Shown: positions 1-8,613 of the stretch, piece after piece
How positions within the stretch are numbered: the first letter of the stretch is position 1
Layout: each line of letters begins with the position of its first letter
NCBI RefSeq assembly: GCF_001704275.1
Contig: NZ_CP011533.1
Coordinates: 2,604,001-2,668,000 of the forward strand
Source of the DNA: Streptomyces noursei ATCC 11455
Lineage (GTDB): Bacteria; Actinomycetota; Actinomycetes; Streptomycetales; Streptomycetaceae
Direction of reading: 5' to 3'
Length of the DNA stretch: 64,000 nucleotides
Position numbers and translations under genes: made by a program
The notes under the pieces: generated by a model
Databases searched by the model: none
Told to the model about the DNA's origin: nothing
The model's input: the letters and a program-made list of their open reading frames with translations, nothing else

Positions 1-800
1 TGGGCGAGCCCGCCGAAGGCGAGCGCGGCGTGCTCGACGGTGCCGTCGCGGACGGTGAGCACGGCGGCGACGGAGGCCAGCGCGAAGGCGAACGAGGCCC
101 GGTCGCGGGCCTTGCGGTAGCGGGAGCGGCCGCCGGGTCGGGCCGGCGGCAGTTCGACGGCGGTGAGCAGTTCGCCGAGCCGGATCTCGGTGTCGCGTTC
201 GGGGCTGTCGCCGGGCAGCCGGTGGAACTCGGCGGCCGGGACGGTGCGTTCGCCCTCGGGACCGTGCAGGCACACGGTGGCGTCCAGGGCGGCGAGGGCG
301 ACCGCCATGTCGGAGGGCTGGGTGGCGACGCAGTGCGCGGAGTGGCCGAGGACGGCGAGGTCGCGGTGGGTGCCCTCGCGGGCCGGGCAGCCGGTCCCGG
401 GCTCCCGTTTGTTGCAGGGCTTGGAGACGTCCTGGAAGTAGCCGCAGCGGGTGCGCTGGAGGAGGTTGCCGCCGGTGGTGGCGGTGTTGCGGAGCTGCCC
501 GGAGGCGCCGGCCAGCAGGGCCTGGGAGAGCACCGGGTAGCGGTCGCGGACGGCGGGCACCGCGGCGAGGTCGGCGTTGCGGACCAGGGCGCCGATCCGC
601 AGCCCGCCGTCCGGCAGTTCCTCGACGCGGTCCAGCGGGAGCCGGCCGATGTCGATCAGGGTGCGCGGGGCCTCCACGCCGAGCTTCATCAGATCGACGA
701 GGTTGGTGCCGCCGGCGAGGAACTGGGCGCCGGGCTGCCCGGCTGCGGCCCGCACCGCCTCGTCGACGCTGGCGACCCGCAGGTATCCGAACGGCCTCAT
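1..800 (-). CDS. Molybdo-flavoenzyme FAD-binding subunit (PaoB/YagS type), partial
   Basis: FAD-binding medium subunit of a xanthine dehydrogenase/aldehyde oxidoreductase-type enzyme; it passes electrons between the 2Fe-2S subunit and the molybdenum subunit. The N-terminus is intact (MRPFGYLRVASVDEAV) and shows the FAD signature AGGTNLVD at residues 29-36, then a TTGGNLLQRTRC stretch followed by a Cys-rich insert (C..YFQD..KPCNKREPGTGC). That insert is typical of YagS/PaoB, where it carries an extra [4Fe-4S] cluster. The start codon overlaps the stop of the 2Fe-2S gene by four bases (ATGA), so the two are translationally coupled. The C-terminus runs off the left edge; the molybdopterin subunit is expected just beyond. 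Family assignment is firm; the physiological substrate is unknown. Confidence 0.88.
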   Translation of the reverse strand, partial: MRPFGYLRVASVDEAVRAAAGQPGAQFLAGGTNLVDLMKLGVEAPRTLIDIGRLPLDRVEELPDGGLRIGALVRNADLAAVPAVRDRYPVLSQALLAGASGQLRNTATTGGNLLQRTRCGYFQDVSKPCNKREPGTGCPAREGTHRDLAVLGHSAHCVATQPSDMAVALAALDATVCLHGPEGERTVPAAEFHRLPGDSPERDTEIRLGELLTAVELPPARPGGRSRYRKARDRASFAFALASVAAVLTVRDGTVEHAALAFGGLA

Positions 801-1405
801 CCGCCGGCCACCCCCGCCCCGGTGACCGCCGCCCCCGTGACCGCCGCGTCGGCGACCGCCTCGACGATCCGGGGGTAGGCGCCGCAGCGGCACAGGTTGC
901 CGCTCATCCGCTCCCGGATCTCGTCGGCGGTGAGCGCCACCGGCGCCCCGGACCGCGCGGTGTCCGGCGTGACATGGGAGGGGAAGCCGTCGGCCGCCTC
1001 GTTCAGGACGCCGACCGCCGAGCAGATCTGGCCGGGGGTGCAGTAGCCGCACTGGAGGGCGTCGCGGTCCAGGAACGCTTCCTGGAGGGGGTGCAGCCGC
1101 TCGCCGTCGGCGAGGCCCTCGACGGTGGTGATCCGGCGGCCGTCGTGCGCCACGGCCAGCAGCAGGCAGCTGTTGGCGCGCCGTCCCTCGACCAGGACGG
1201 TGCAGGCGCCGCACTGCCCGTGGTCGCAGCCCTTCTTGGCGCCGGTGAGGCCGAGGTGCTCGCGGAGCAGGTCCAGGACGGTGGTGCGGTGGTCCAGGGT
1301 CAGGGTGTGCCGGGTGCCGTTGACGGTGAGGGCCAGTTCGGAGCGGCGGCCGTTGACCGGGTGAGGGCCGCCGGTGTCGTCCGGGCGGCCCTCCCCCGGC
1401 GCCAT
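797..1405 (-). CDS. Molybdo-flavoenzyme 2Fe-2S subunit (PaoA/YagT type)
   Basis: Iron-sulfur subunit of the same aldehyde or xanthine oxidoreductase, 202 aa. The first cluster is the plant-ferredoxin type with C60, C65, C68 and C80 (GCDHGQCGAC...NSC); the second, in the C-terminal four-helix domain, uses C119, C122, C172 and C174 (QCGYCTPGQ, GNLCRCGAYP). All eight ligands are present. I chose the ATG at 1405 because it forms TGATG with the stop of the upstream gene and gives the family's usual length. No twin-arginine signal is visible, so a cytoplasmic enzyme is more likely than the exported E. coli PaoA arrangement. Confidence 0.9.
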   Translation of the reverse strand: MAPGEGRPDDTGGPHPVNGRRSELALTVNGTRHTLTLDHRTTVLDLLREHLGLTGAKKGCDHGQCGACTVLVEGRRANSCLLLAVAHDGRRITTVEGLADGERLHPLQEAFLDRDALQCGYCTPGQICSAVGVLNEAADGFPSHVTPDTARSGAPVALTADEIRERMSGNLCRCGAYPRIVEAVADAAVTGAAVTGAGVAGG

Positions 1406-1815
1406 CAGGCGCCCCTCGTGACGGGCCGCCGCAGGGTCTCCAGCCGCAGTTCGACCTCCTTCTCCTGGTCGCCGGCGGCGGTGCCGAGGACGGTGACCAC
1501 GAACGCCGGCCGCAGGCCCGCGCACAGCTGGTCCACCGCCCAGTAGCCGCCCTGGAGGCTGACGGTGACGGGGGCGGTCAGCCGTCGCGGCTCCGGCTCG
1601 GTGCCGCGCTCGCTGACGTCGACGGTGGAGGTCCACACCGTCGTACCGGGGCCGGCCATCTCCTGGGGCACGTCGTCGGGCGCCCGGTCGGAGCGGAAGG
1701 CGGTGCGCAGGGCGCTGAAGACGGCGTGGGCGTCCGCCGTCCTGCAGCCCTCGACCTCCACCACGACCTCGGCCGATGGGTGTTCCGGGTGTGACGCCTG
1801 TTCCACGCTGTTCAC
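1405..1815 (-). CDS. Hypothetical protein, first gene of the molybdo-flavoenzyme operon
   Basis: 136 aa, soluble, acidic, no signal peptide or membrane segment. I do not recognise a named family. The sequence has alternating beta-like stretches (AEVVVEVEGCR, TVWTSTVDVSE, AFVVTVLGTA) suggesting a small alpha/beta domain with a possible ligand-binding role. It overlaps the 2Fe-2S gene by one base (TGATG), so it is co-translated with the oxidoreductase and is probably a partner or accessory factor; this is inferred only from position. It starts about 210 bases from the divergent lipase gene. Confidence 0.7.
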   Translation of the reverse strand: MNSVEQASHPEHPSAEVVVEVEGCRTADAHAVFSALRTAFRSDRAPDDVPQEMAGPGTTVWTSTVDVSERGTEPEPRRLTAPVTVSLQGGYWAVDQLCAGLRPAFVVTVLGTAAGDQEKEVELRLETLRRPVTRGA

Positions 1816-1950
1816 TGTGGGCCCTTCCTGTGGGTGCCGGTCGGTGGGTACCGGTCGCTTCCAGGCTCACTCGGCGCCACGGTGTGTGCGACCCGAGGCT
1901 CGAACGAGTGGTTTAAACGGGCGCACCTGCTCGCCGCACCCGCACGGAGT

Positions 1951-1984
1951 TACGGTGTGTAGTCAGAGCGCGCTCTCTGTAGTC
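1951..1984 (+). promoter_or_regulatory. Putative lipase promoter with palindromic operator
   Basis: TACGGT at 1951-1956 fits a TANNNT -10 box. Just downstream is the perfect 12-bp palindrome AGAGCGCGCTCT (1965-1976), flanked on each side by the same heptamer TGTAGTC (1958-1964 and 1978-1984). The placement over the expected start point, about 60 bases before the lipase start, suggests a repressor site. The binding protein is unknown. Confidence 0.4.
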
Positions 1985-2027
1985 GCCCTGTCGTCACTGC
2001 CGTCCGCACCCCTCCAGGAGCCCCCCG

Positions 2028-2858
2028 TTGACCAGTAGTCCCCGCGTCGACCAGCAGGCCACCGGCTACAGCCTCCGCCAGGCGGTGTGCATGGTGCGCG
2101 CCGCCGAGCTCGCGTACCAGGGCGAGCAGACCATCGAGGCCACTGCCCGGGAGTGGGGGTTCGACCGGGTGCGCCACCACCACACCGCCTTCCGCCCGCC
2201 GTTCCCGCTCCAGGACACGCAGGCGTACACCCTCGGCGGACGACACATGATCATCACCGCATTCCGCGGCACCGAGCCCGCCGAGCTGCGGGACTGGCTG
2301 TCCGACGCCACCACCCCGCCATGGCCCGGCCCCGGCGGCCGGGGCCACGTCCACTACGGCTTCGCCGAGGCGCTGGAGTCGGTCTGGCCGCAGGTCCTCA
2401 CCACGCTCAAGGAGTTCCGGGACAACGACCAGGCGCTCTACTTCACCGGCCACAGCCTGGGCGGGGCGCTGGCGATGCTGGCCGGCGCCCGGCTCCACTT
2501 CGAGGACCCGAAGCTGACCGCCGACGGCGTCTACACCTTCGGTCAGCCCCGCACCTGCGACCCGGGCCTGGCCAAGGAGTTCAACTCCGCCTTCACCGAC
2601 CGCATGTACCGCTTCGTCAACAACAACGACATCGTCCCCCAGCTCCCGCCGGAGCCGGTCTTCCGCCATGTCTCCGCGCTGCGCCACATCGACTCCCGGG
2701 GCGCGGTGCACAACACCATGCCGCTGATCGGCGGCCTGCTGGACCGCGGCCGGGGCCTGACCGCCGATCTGCTGGCCCCCGCCTCGGACGGCGTGCGGGA
2801 CCACTTCATCGCGGCGTACGTCACCGCACTGGAGAAGGCGGCGGAGCAGCGGGGCTGA
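2028..2858 (+). CDS. Class 3 lipase-family alpha/beta hydrolase
   Basis: 276 aa. The nucleophile elbow GHSLGG places the catalytic serine at S143, with D201 (NNNDIVPQLPP) and H228 (AVHNTM) as the likely rest of the triad, all in the order and spacing of Lipase_3 (fungal lipase-like) proteins. There is no signal peptide, so it probably acts inside the cell on acylglycerol or another ester. The start is TTG at 2028, supported by AGGAG at 2016-2020; the reading frame upstream is closed by the promoter region. Its 3' end overlaps the convergent isochorismatase-like gene by 38 bp. Confidence 0.88.
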   Translation: MTSSPRVDQQATGYSLRQAVCMVRAAELAYQGEQTIEATAREWGFDRVRHHHTAFRPPFPLQDTQAYTLGGRHMIITAFRGTEPAELRDWLSDATTPPWPGPGGRGHVHYGFAEALESVWPQVLTTLKEFRDNDQALYFTGHSLGGALAMLAGARLHFEDPKLTADGVYTFGQPRTCDPGLAKEFNSAFTDRMYRFVNNNDIVPQLPPEPVFRHVSALRHIDSRGAVHNTMPLIGGLLDRGRGLTADLLAPASDGVRDHFIAAYVTALEKAAEQRG

Positions 2859-3489
2859 CCGGGAGACCGGGCGCGGCGGCGGGCCCGACGGCGGGGCGGG
2901 GCGCGGCGGCGAAGGGGACGGCGGCGGCGTGCGGGACGATCTCGACCTCGTCGCCGAGGGCCCATTCGGCGGCCCGGGAGGACATCGCGGCCGGGACGGT
3001 GTCGCTGATGCCGGGCGCCGCGGGGATGTCGTAGGTGGCGTGCGCGTCGTGCGGCAGGACGACGCGATGCCCCCGGACCAGCGCGGTGCGCGCGGTGGCG
3101 GCCACACACATCTCGGAGAGCACGCCGCAGACGGCGAGTTCGGTCACGCCGGCGTCGGTGAGCAGGTCGCCGAGCGGGGTGTCCGCGAAGCCGTCGTCCT
3201 CGGTCTTGCGGACGACCCGCTCGCGGGGGCCGGGCTCGACGGGCAGGTGGAGTTCCCAGCCGGGGGTGTGCGGCGCGTCGACGGCGCCCGGTTCGCCGTC
3301 GTTCTGGAGGTGGACGACGAGGGCACCGGCCGCGCGGGCCCGGGAGAGCAGGTCGCGGGTGCAGCGCAGGACCCGGTCCGCGTCGGGGACCGCCTCCCAC
3401 CCGGAGACGAACGCGGCTTGCACGTCGACGACGAGGAGCGCCTGGACGGGGCGGATCGCAGCGGCGGTCGGGGCGGTCATGGCAGCCAT
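2821..3489 (-). CDS. Isochorismatase-family cysteine hydrolase
   Basis: Alpha/beta hydrolase of the isochorismatase/nicotinamidase superfamily. The catalytic triad is visible: Asp in ALLVVDVQAAF, Lys in VVRKTEDDGF, and Cys in CGVLSEMCVAAT. The substrate cannot be inferred. The C-terminus is extended by about 30 Pro/Ala-rich residues that run over the end of the convergent lipase gene. The start is uncertain: clustered ATG codons lie at 3492, 3489 and 3480 and none has a strong ribosome-binding site. Confidence 0.85.
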   Translation of the reverse strand: MAAMTAPTAAAIRPVQALLVVDVQAAFVSGWEAVPDADRVLRCTRDLLSRARAAGALVVHLQNDGEPGAVDAPHTPGWELHLPVEPGPRERVVRKTEDDGFADTPLGDLLTDAGVTELAVCGVLSEMCVAATARTALVRGHRVVLPHDAHATYDIPAAPGISDTVPAAMSSRAAEWALGDEVEIVPHAAAVPFAAAPRPAVGPAAAPGLPVSPAAPPPSPVR

Positions 3490-3682
3490 CATCCCGTGCC
3501 GCGACACTGGTCCGGACGGGCGGGAACGCTTCCGGCCGGACAGGCATGGTTGCCACAGGCATCGACCCGGACGGATCATCCGTACGTGCTCCACGGCCGG
3601 GGTGCGTCGTGCTCCGCGCGCGGGCGTCCTGGCGGCGGGGCGCGCCGCCCGACCGCACCGCGACGACGCGAGGAGAGCCACC

Positions 3683-4888
3683 GTGGAAGCCGCCACCGTC
3701 AAAGGCCACTGCGCACCGGGGTTCGAGGGGGTGCGGCGCGCGTTCGAGCGGAACTTCCGCGAGCACCGGGAGATCGGCGCGGCGGTCGCGGTGACGTGGG
3801 ACGGCGAGCCGGTGGTGGACCTGTGGGGCGGTCACGCGGACGCGGCCGGCAGCCGCACCTGGGAGCGGGACACCCTGGTCAACGTCTACTCGACGTCCAA
3901 GGGGATGACCGCGCTGTGCGCCCATCTCCTGGCGGACCGGGGCGAGTTGGACCTGGACGCCCCGGTCTCCCGCTATTGGCCGGAATTCGCCCGTGCGGGG
4001 AAGGAGGCCATACCGGTGCGCTGGCTGCTCTGCCACCGCGCCGGGTTGCTGGCGCCCCGCGAGCCCCTGGCCGAGGGCCGCGCCTACGACTGGGAGTACG
4101 TCTGCGACGCCCTGGCGCACACCCCGCCGTGGTGGGAGCCGGGGACCGCGCAGGGCTATCACGCGACGACGTTCGGATATCTGGTGGGCGAGGTGGTCCG
4201 GCGGATCACCGGGCAGTCGCTGGGGGCGTTCCTGCGCAGCGAGATCACCGGACCGCTCGGCGCCGACCTCTTCATCGGCACCCCCGCCGAGGAGCACCCG
4301 CGGTGCGCCGACATGGTCGGGCAGCTGGGCGACGCACTGCTCGCCGAGCGCTTCCCGGGCGCGCCGCTCCCCCCGGTGCGCGGCATCGAGGAGCATCCGC
4401 TGGCCCCGGTCACGCTGGCGCTGCGCTATGTCCCGATCGGCGACGTCAACAGCGCCGCCTACCGCTCGGCCGAGATCCCGGCCGGCAACGCCCACGCCTC
4501 GGCGCGCGGCCTGGCCGCCGTCTATGCGGCGCTGGCCGGCGGCCGGCTGGTCGGGCCCGCCACCCTGGAGGCGCTGCGCAGTTCGCAGAGCCGGCCGGAC
4601 GAGCCGGACCTGACGCTGGGCGCGCTCGTCCCGGAGGGCACCGCCACCGCGTTCCGCTGGGGGCTGGGCTACATGCTCAACGACCGCGGGCAGGCGGGCC
4701 CCAACCCGCGGGCGTTCGGGCACGGCGGCGCGGGCGGTTCGTACGCCTTCGCGGACCCGGAGAACGGGCTGGCCTACGCGTACACGATGAACCGCTTCGG
4801 GGGCGGCACCAGCGGCGAGGATCCGCGGAGCCGGGCGCTGGTGGCGGCGGTGTACGAGGCGCTGGCGGAGGTCCGCGGCCGGGCCTGA
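3683..4888 (+). CDS. Serine hydrolase, beta-lactamase/esterase class C family
   Basis: 401 aa, EstB-like member of the class C beta-lactamase/DD-peptidase fold. The SxxK motif is at residues 70-73 (STSK), followed by the Tyr-containing GYHATTFGYL segment and a C-terminal HGGAGGS that stands in for the KTG box. The absence of a signal peptide favours a cytoplasmic esterase or lactonase over a true beta-lactamase. The start is GTG 3683 with AGGAG at 3671-3675; an open reading frame continues upstream, but that part overlaps the divergent hydrolase and has no family similarity. Confidence 0.88.
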   Translation: MEAATVKGHCAPGFEGVRRAFERNFREHREIGAAVAVTWDGEPVVDLWGGHADAAGSRTWERDTLVNVYSTSKGMTALCAHLLADRGELDLDAPVSRYWPEFARAGKEAIPVRWLLCHRAGLLAPREPLAEGRAYDWEYVCDALAHTPPWWEPGTAQGYHATTFGYLVGEVVRRITGQSLGAFLRSEITGPLGADLFIGTPAEEHPRCADMVGQLGDALLAERFPGAPLPPVRGIEEHPLAPVTLALRYVPIGDVNSAAYRSAEIPAGNAHASARGLAAVYAALAGGRLVGPATLEALRSSQSRPDEPDLTLGALVPEGTATAFRWGLGYMLNDRGQAGPNPRAFGHGGAGGSYAFADPENGLAYAYTMNRFGGGTSGEDPRSRALVAAVYEALAEVRGRA

Positions 4889-5003
4889 GGGCCGCTCCGG
4901 CGCCGCCGCGGATGCGCCGGAGCGGCGCAATAATGGGAGGTGCGGCAGGATCCGTCCGGCGCCGCCGCGGGTGCGACGGCCCCGGAGAGAGGGCGTGGTG
5001 ACC

Positions 5004-5255
5004 ATGGAAAGGGACACCGAGACGGTTCACGAGGCGTACTCGTTCGTCTGCCTGCACTGCGGGCACGGGTGGGAGGAGGAGTACGAGATCCGGCACACCA
5101 CCGATCTGGCGGGCCACCGCCGCGCCGACTACTTCGCCCACGGCCGCCGGGTGCCCTCTCCGCTGACCCGTGCGGACTGCCCCGACTGCAACCGCGGCCC
5201 GATCCGCATCCTGCGCCCCGGCAGGGTGAACGCCGCGCGGTCGTTCCTCCCTTAG
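5004..5255 (+). CDS. Small zinc-ribbon protein
   Basis: 83 aa. Two CxxC pairs (CLHC near residue 17 and CPDC near residue 61) flank a charged middle, which is a zinc-ribbon layout. The function is not recognised; such proteins are common in Streptomyces. The GAGAGGG at 4987-4993 suits ATG 5004 (spacing 10) or an in-frame GTG at 4998 (spacing 4). Confidence 0.7.
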   Translation: MERDTETVHEAYSFVCLHCGHGWEEEYEIRHTTDLAGHRRADYFAHGRRVPSPLTRADCPDCNRGPIRILRPGRVNAARSFLP

Positions 5256-5492
5256 GTCCTGTCGTCGCACCCGCGTCGTCCGGCCCCGGCGGGCCGCCCG
5301 GTGCCGCTGCGATTCGGTAACGGCCGCGTACTCCCCGTCCGTCAGCCCGGCAAATGTTGCATATGCTCAGGTCGGGGGCCCGGAGGACGGTTTCGGACAG
5401 TCGAACGGACCGTGGCCGGCCCCGCAAGCGATCGCCCCTCGGGGACCGCCGGCCATCCGGTCCCCGAGCCGTCACAACGCCGGAGTGGACCT

Positions 5493-6617
5493 TTGACCGT
5501 GGAGAAGGCGGAGCAGCGCACCCGCTCCCGCGTGCTGGCCGCGCTTCCGTACCTGGTCATGGCCGCGGTCAGCGCGGTGGACATCACCGCGGGCCCGGGG
5601 GTCGGCTTCCTGCCCCTGGTGTCGCTGGGGCCGGCGTTCGCCGGTCTGGTCGGCGGCTGGCGGCGGACCGCGCTGGTCGGGCTGACCGCGGCGGTGCTCT
5701 GCGTCGGGCTGGGGGTGCACAGCGGGCTGTTCGAGAGCCGGCGCGGGCTGACCGCGCTGCTGTCGGTCGCCGGGGTGACCGCCGCCGGCGTGGTGGCCGC
5801 GGTGATGCGGCAGCGCCGGGAGGCGGAACTGGCCAATGTCCGGTCGATCGCCGAGGTCGCCCAGCGGGTGCTGCTGCGGCCGGTGCCGCGCGGCGCCGGC
5901 CCGCTGCGGATCGCGGTCTCGTACACCTCGGCGGTGGCCGAGGCCCGGATCGGCGGGGACCTCTACGAGGTGGTGACCTCGCCCGCCGGGGTGCGGATCA
6001 TCGTCGGGGACGTGCAGGGCAAGGGCCTGGAGGCGGTGGAGAGCGCCGCGGTGGTGCTCGGTGCGTTCCGGGAGGCGGCGCACGACGAACCGGACCTGCC
6101 GGCGGTCGGCGCCCGGGTCGAGCGGGCGCTGAACCGCCATCTGTCCGGCGAGCGGTTCGTGACCGCGGTCCTCGCCGAGATCGGCGACGGCCCGAACGCG
6201 ACCCTGCTGAACTTCGGCCACCCCTCCCCCCTGGTCGTCCGCCCCTCCGGCGAGGTCCGCTACGCCGCGCCGCCGGAACGCGCCCTGCCGCTGGGACTGA
6301 TGGACCACCGGCCGGACGCGCCGGTCCCCCACGAGGTGCCGTTCGCCCCCGGTGACCAGCTGCTCTTCTACACCGACGGGGTCACCGAGGCCCGGGACTC
6401 GGCCGGCTGGTTCTATCCCCTCGACGAGCGGGCCGTGCTGCTCAAGGACCCCGATCCGGAGGCGGCGTTGCGGGCGGTCCGGGAGGACGTGGTCGATCAC
6501 GCGGAGGGCCCGCTGCACGACGACGCGGCGATGCTGCTGGTGCGCTACCGCAGGGGGCATCGGGACCCGGACCGGCCGGGCCCCGGCGCCGGTCAGTACA
6601 GCGGCAGCCCGGTGTAG
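5493..6617 (+). CDS. Membrane-anchored SpoIIE/PP2C-type serine phosphatase
   Basis: About 374 aa. The N-terminal ~120 residues form four closely spaced hydrophobic segments (ALPYLVMAAVSAVDI, LVSLGPAFAGLVGG, ALVGLTAAVLCVGLG, LLSVAGVTAAGVVAAV). The rest is a SpoIIE phosphatase domain with the metal-binding GGDLYEV, GDVQGKG and DDAAMLLVRY motifs. Proteins of this design dephosphorylate anti-sigma-factor antagonists or related signalling proteins in streptomycetes. TTG 5493 is preceded by GGAG at 5482-5485, and GTG 5499 is an alternative; longer in-frame versions add only low-complexity sequence. The 3' end overlaps pobA by 25 bp, tail to tail. Confidence 0.87.
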   Translation: MTVEKAEQRTRSRVLAALPYLVMAAVSAVDITAGPGVGFLPLVSLGPAFAGLVGGWRRTALVGLTAAVLCVGLGVHSGLFESRRGLTALLSVAGVTAAGVVAAVMRQRREAELANVRSIAEVAQRVLLRPVPRGAGPLRIAVSYTSAVAEARIGGDLYEVVTSPAGVRIIVGDVQGKGLEAVESAAVVLGAFREAAHDEPDLPAVGARVERALNRHLSGERFVTAVLAEIGDGPNATLLNFGHPSPLVVRPSGEVRYAAPPERALPLGLMDHRPDAPVPHEVPFAPGDQLLFYTDGVTEARDSAGWFYPLDERAVLLKDPDPEAALRAVREDVVDHAEGPLHDDAAMLLVRYRRGHRDPDRPGPGAGQYSGSPV

Positions 6618-7795
6618 TTCTCGGCCAGTTCGGCGGCGGCGTGCCGGGAGTCGGCGATCCGGTCGAGCTGGGAGAGCTGCAGCCGGGTGTCGAAGGGGCT
6701 CTGCTCGGGGTCGGTGTGCAGGGTCGTGGTCATGAAGTGCGAGAAGTGCTCGGCGCGCCAGACCCGGCGCAGACAGGTGGCGGAGTAGGCGTCGAGCAGC
6801 TCCGCCGATCCGGTCCGGTGCCGGTGCGTCAGCGCGCGGGCCAGGACGGTGACGTCGGCGACCGCGAGGTTGAGGCCCTTGGCGCCGGTGGGCGGGACGA
6901 TGTGGGCGGCGTCGCCGGCCAGCAGGATCCGGCCCCAGCGCATCGGCTCGGTGACCGAACTGCGCAGCGGGAGGACCGCCTTGGCGGTGACCGGGCCGCG
7001 GGCCGGTTTCCAGGGGACGGTGTCGACGGCGGCGCGGGCCTGGAGTTCGTCCCAGATCCGCTCGTCGGGCCAGTCCGCCGGGTCGGTGTCGTCGGGGACC
7101 TGGAGGTAGAGCCGGCTGACGGTGGGGGTGCGCATGCTGAGCAGGGCGAAGCCGCGGTCGGAGTGGGCGTAGACCAACTCGTCGCAGGAGGGCGGGACGT
7201 CGGCGAGGACGCCGAGCCAGGAGTAGGGGTAGCGGCGGGTGAAGGTGCGGCGGGCGGACTTGGGGATCGCCTGCCGGGCCACGCCGTGGAAGCCGTCGCA
7301 GCCGACGACGTAGGCACAGGTCAGGGTGTGCTCGCGGCCGTCGTGGGCGTAGTGGACGCGGGGCCGGTCGGTGTCCGCGCCGGTGACCGCGAGCGCGCGG
7401 GCGCCGAACAGCAGCGGCGGGCCCTCGGCGAGCTGGAGCGCTATCAGGTCCTTGACGACCTCTGTCTGGGCGTAGACGGTGACCCGGCGGCCGTCGGTGA
7501 GTGCCGGGAAGTCGAGGCGGTGGGCGCGCCGGTCGAAGCGCAGCTCGATGCCCTCGTGGACCAGCCCCTCGCGGTCCAGTCGCTCCCCCGCACCGCAGGC
7601 GCGCAGGATGTCGGTGGTGCCCTGTTCGAGGATGCCGGCGCGCTGCCGCTGCTCGACGTAGGCGCGGTCCCGGCTCTCCAGCACCACGCAGTCGATGCCG
7701 GCGCGGTGCAGCAGCCGGGCGAGCAGCAGTCCGGCCGGCCCGCCGCCGATGATGCCGACGGTGGTTTCGCCGGGTGGGGCGGGGGTGCGGGACAT
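6593..7795 (-). CDS. pobA: 4-hydroxybenzoate 3-monooxygenase
   Basis: FAD-dependent hydroxylase converting 4-hydroxybenzoate to protocatechuate with NAD(P)H and O2, 400 aa as in the family. The Rossmann GxGxxG is GGGPAG at residues 17-22, the CDGF motif (VGCDGFHG) is in the middle, and the second FAD motif LAGDAAHIVPPTGAKG follows. The YAHSDRGFALLSMR region matches the substrate-binding sheet. The start overlaps the pcaD stop by one base (TGATG), making it the last gene of a pcaHG-pcaD-pobA operon that would carry 4-hydroxybenzoate into the protocatechuate branch. Confidence 0.93.
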   Translation of the reverse strand: MSRTPAPPGETTVGIIGGGPAGLLLARLLHRAGIDCVVLESRDRAYVEQRQRAGILEQGTTDILRACGAGERLDREGLVHEGIELRFDRRAHRLDFPALTDGRRVTVYAQTEVVKDLIALQLAEGPPLLFGARALAVTGADTDRPRVHYAHDGREHTLTCAYVVGCDGFHGVARQAIPKSARRTFTRRYPYSWLGVLADVPPSCDELVYAHSDRGFALLSMRTPTVSRLYLQVPDDTDPADWPDERIWDELQARAAVDTVPWKPARGPVTAKAVLPLRSSVTEPMRWGRILLAGDAAHIVPPTGAKGLNLAVADVTVLARALTHRHRTGSAELLDAYSATCLRRVWRAEHFSHFMTTTLHTDPEQSPFDTRLQLSQLDRIADSRHAAAELAENYTGLPLY

Positions 7796-8613
7796 CAGAG
7801 ATCCGTTCCTGGGGCAGGGGCGGTGGGGAGCGGGGCGAGGTGGGCGAGGAGGGCGGCGAGGACCTCGGCGGGCCGCTCGACACCGGCGAGGTGGGCGGCG
7901 CCGGACAGCTCGACGAGGCTGGCGCCCGGGATGCCGTCGGTGAGTTCCCGGGCGTGCGCGGGCGGGGTGGCCGGGTCGGCGCGGCCCGCCACGACGAGGG
8001 TGGGGACGCCGATCCGGGGCAGCGCGGGGCGCAGGTCGAAGACGGCGAGGGCGTCGCAGCAGGCCGCGTACCCCTCGGGGGAGACGTCCCGGCGCAGCGC
8101 CTCGACCAGGGCGGTGGCCTCCGGTGAGGTGGCGAAGGCGGGGGTGAACCAGCGGCCGGCGGCCGGGTCGGCGACCACGTCGGTGCCCTTGGCGCGCACC
8201 AGGGCGGCCCGTTCGCGCCAGCCGGCCGGCTCGCCGAACCGGGCGGAGGAGCAGACCAGGGCGAGCGAGGCGACCCGGCTCGGGTGGTGGGCGGCGAGCC
8301 AGGCGCCCACCGCGCCGCCCAGCGACGCCCCGGCGTAGGCGAACCGGTCGAGGCCGCGGGCGTCGGCGAGCTCCAGGACCAGGCCGGCCAGTTCGGGCAC
8401 GGTGGTCGTCCCGGGGTCGGCCAGCGCGTCGACGGGGGTGCCGCCGTGGCCCGGCAGGTCCCAGCGGACGACGTGGAACCGGCCAGCCAGGGCCGGGAGT
8501 TGGGGGTTCCAGACGGCGAGCGTGGTGCCCAGCGACGGGCCGAGGACGAGCGGTGGGGCGCCGGGCGGGCCGTCGGTGGTGTGGTGCAGTGCGGGCGCGG
8601 CGGGCGGCGTCAA
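7795..8613 (-). CDS. pcaD: 3-oxoadipate enol-lactonase
   Basis: 272-aa alpha/beta hydrolase that opens 3-oxoadipate enol-lactone in the beta-ketoadipate pathway. The catalytic serine is in the elbow AGASLGG, the oxyanion region is LGPSLGTTLAVW, and the likely His is in LSGAAHLAGVE near the C-terminus. Streptomyces pathways usually carry a PcaD-PcaC fusion (PcaL); here the protein stops after the PcaD domain and runs directly into pobA, so no carboxymuconolactone decarboxylase domain is present. Confidence 0.88.
   Translation of the reverse strand: MTPPAAPALHHTTDGPPGAPPLVLGPSLGTTLAVWNPQLPALAGRFHVVRWDLPGHGGTPVDALADPGTTTVPELAGLVLELADARGLDRFAYAGASLGGAVGAWLAAHHPSRVASLALVCSSARFGEPAGWRERAALVRAKGTDVVADPAAGRWFTPAFATSPEATALVEALRRDVSPEGYAACCDALAVFDLRPALPRIGVPTLVVAGRADPATPPAHARELTDGIPGASLVELSGAAHLAGVERPAEVLAALLAHLAPLPTAPAPGTDL

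Noticed and set aside
2929..5001. Very long open frames on both strands over 2.5-5.0 kb
   Set aside because: They are Arg/Gly/Ala-rich shadows of the hydrolase and beta-lactamase-like genes, caused by high GC.
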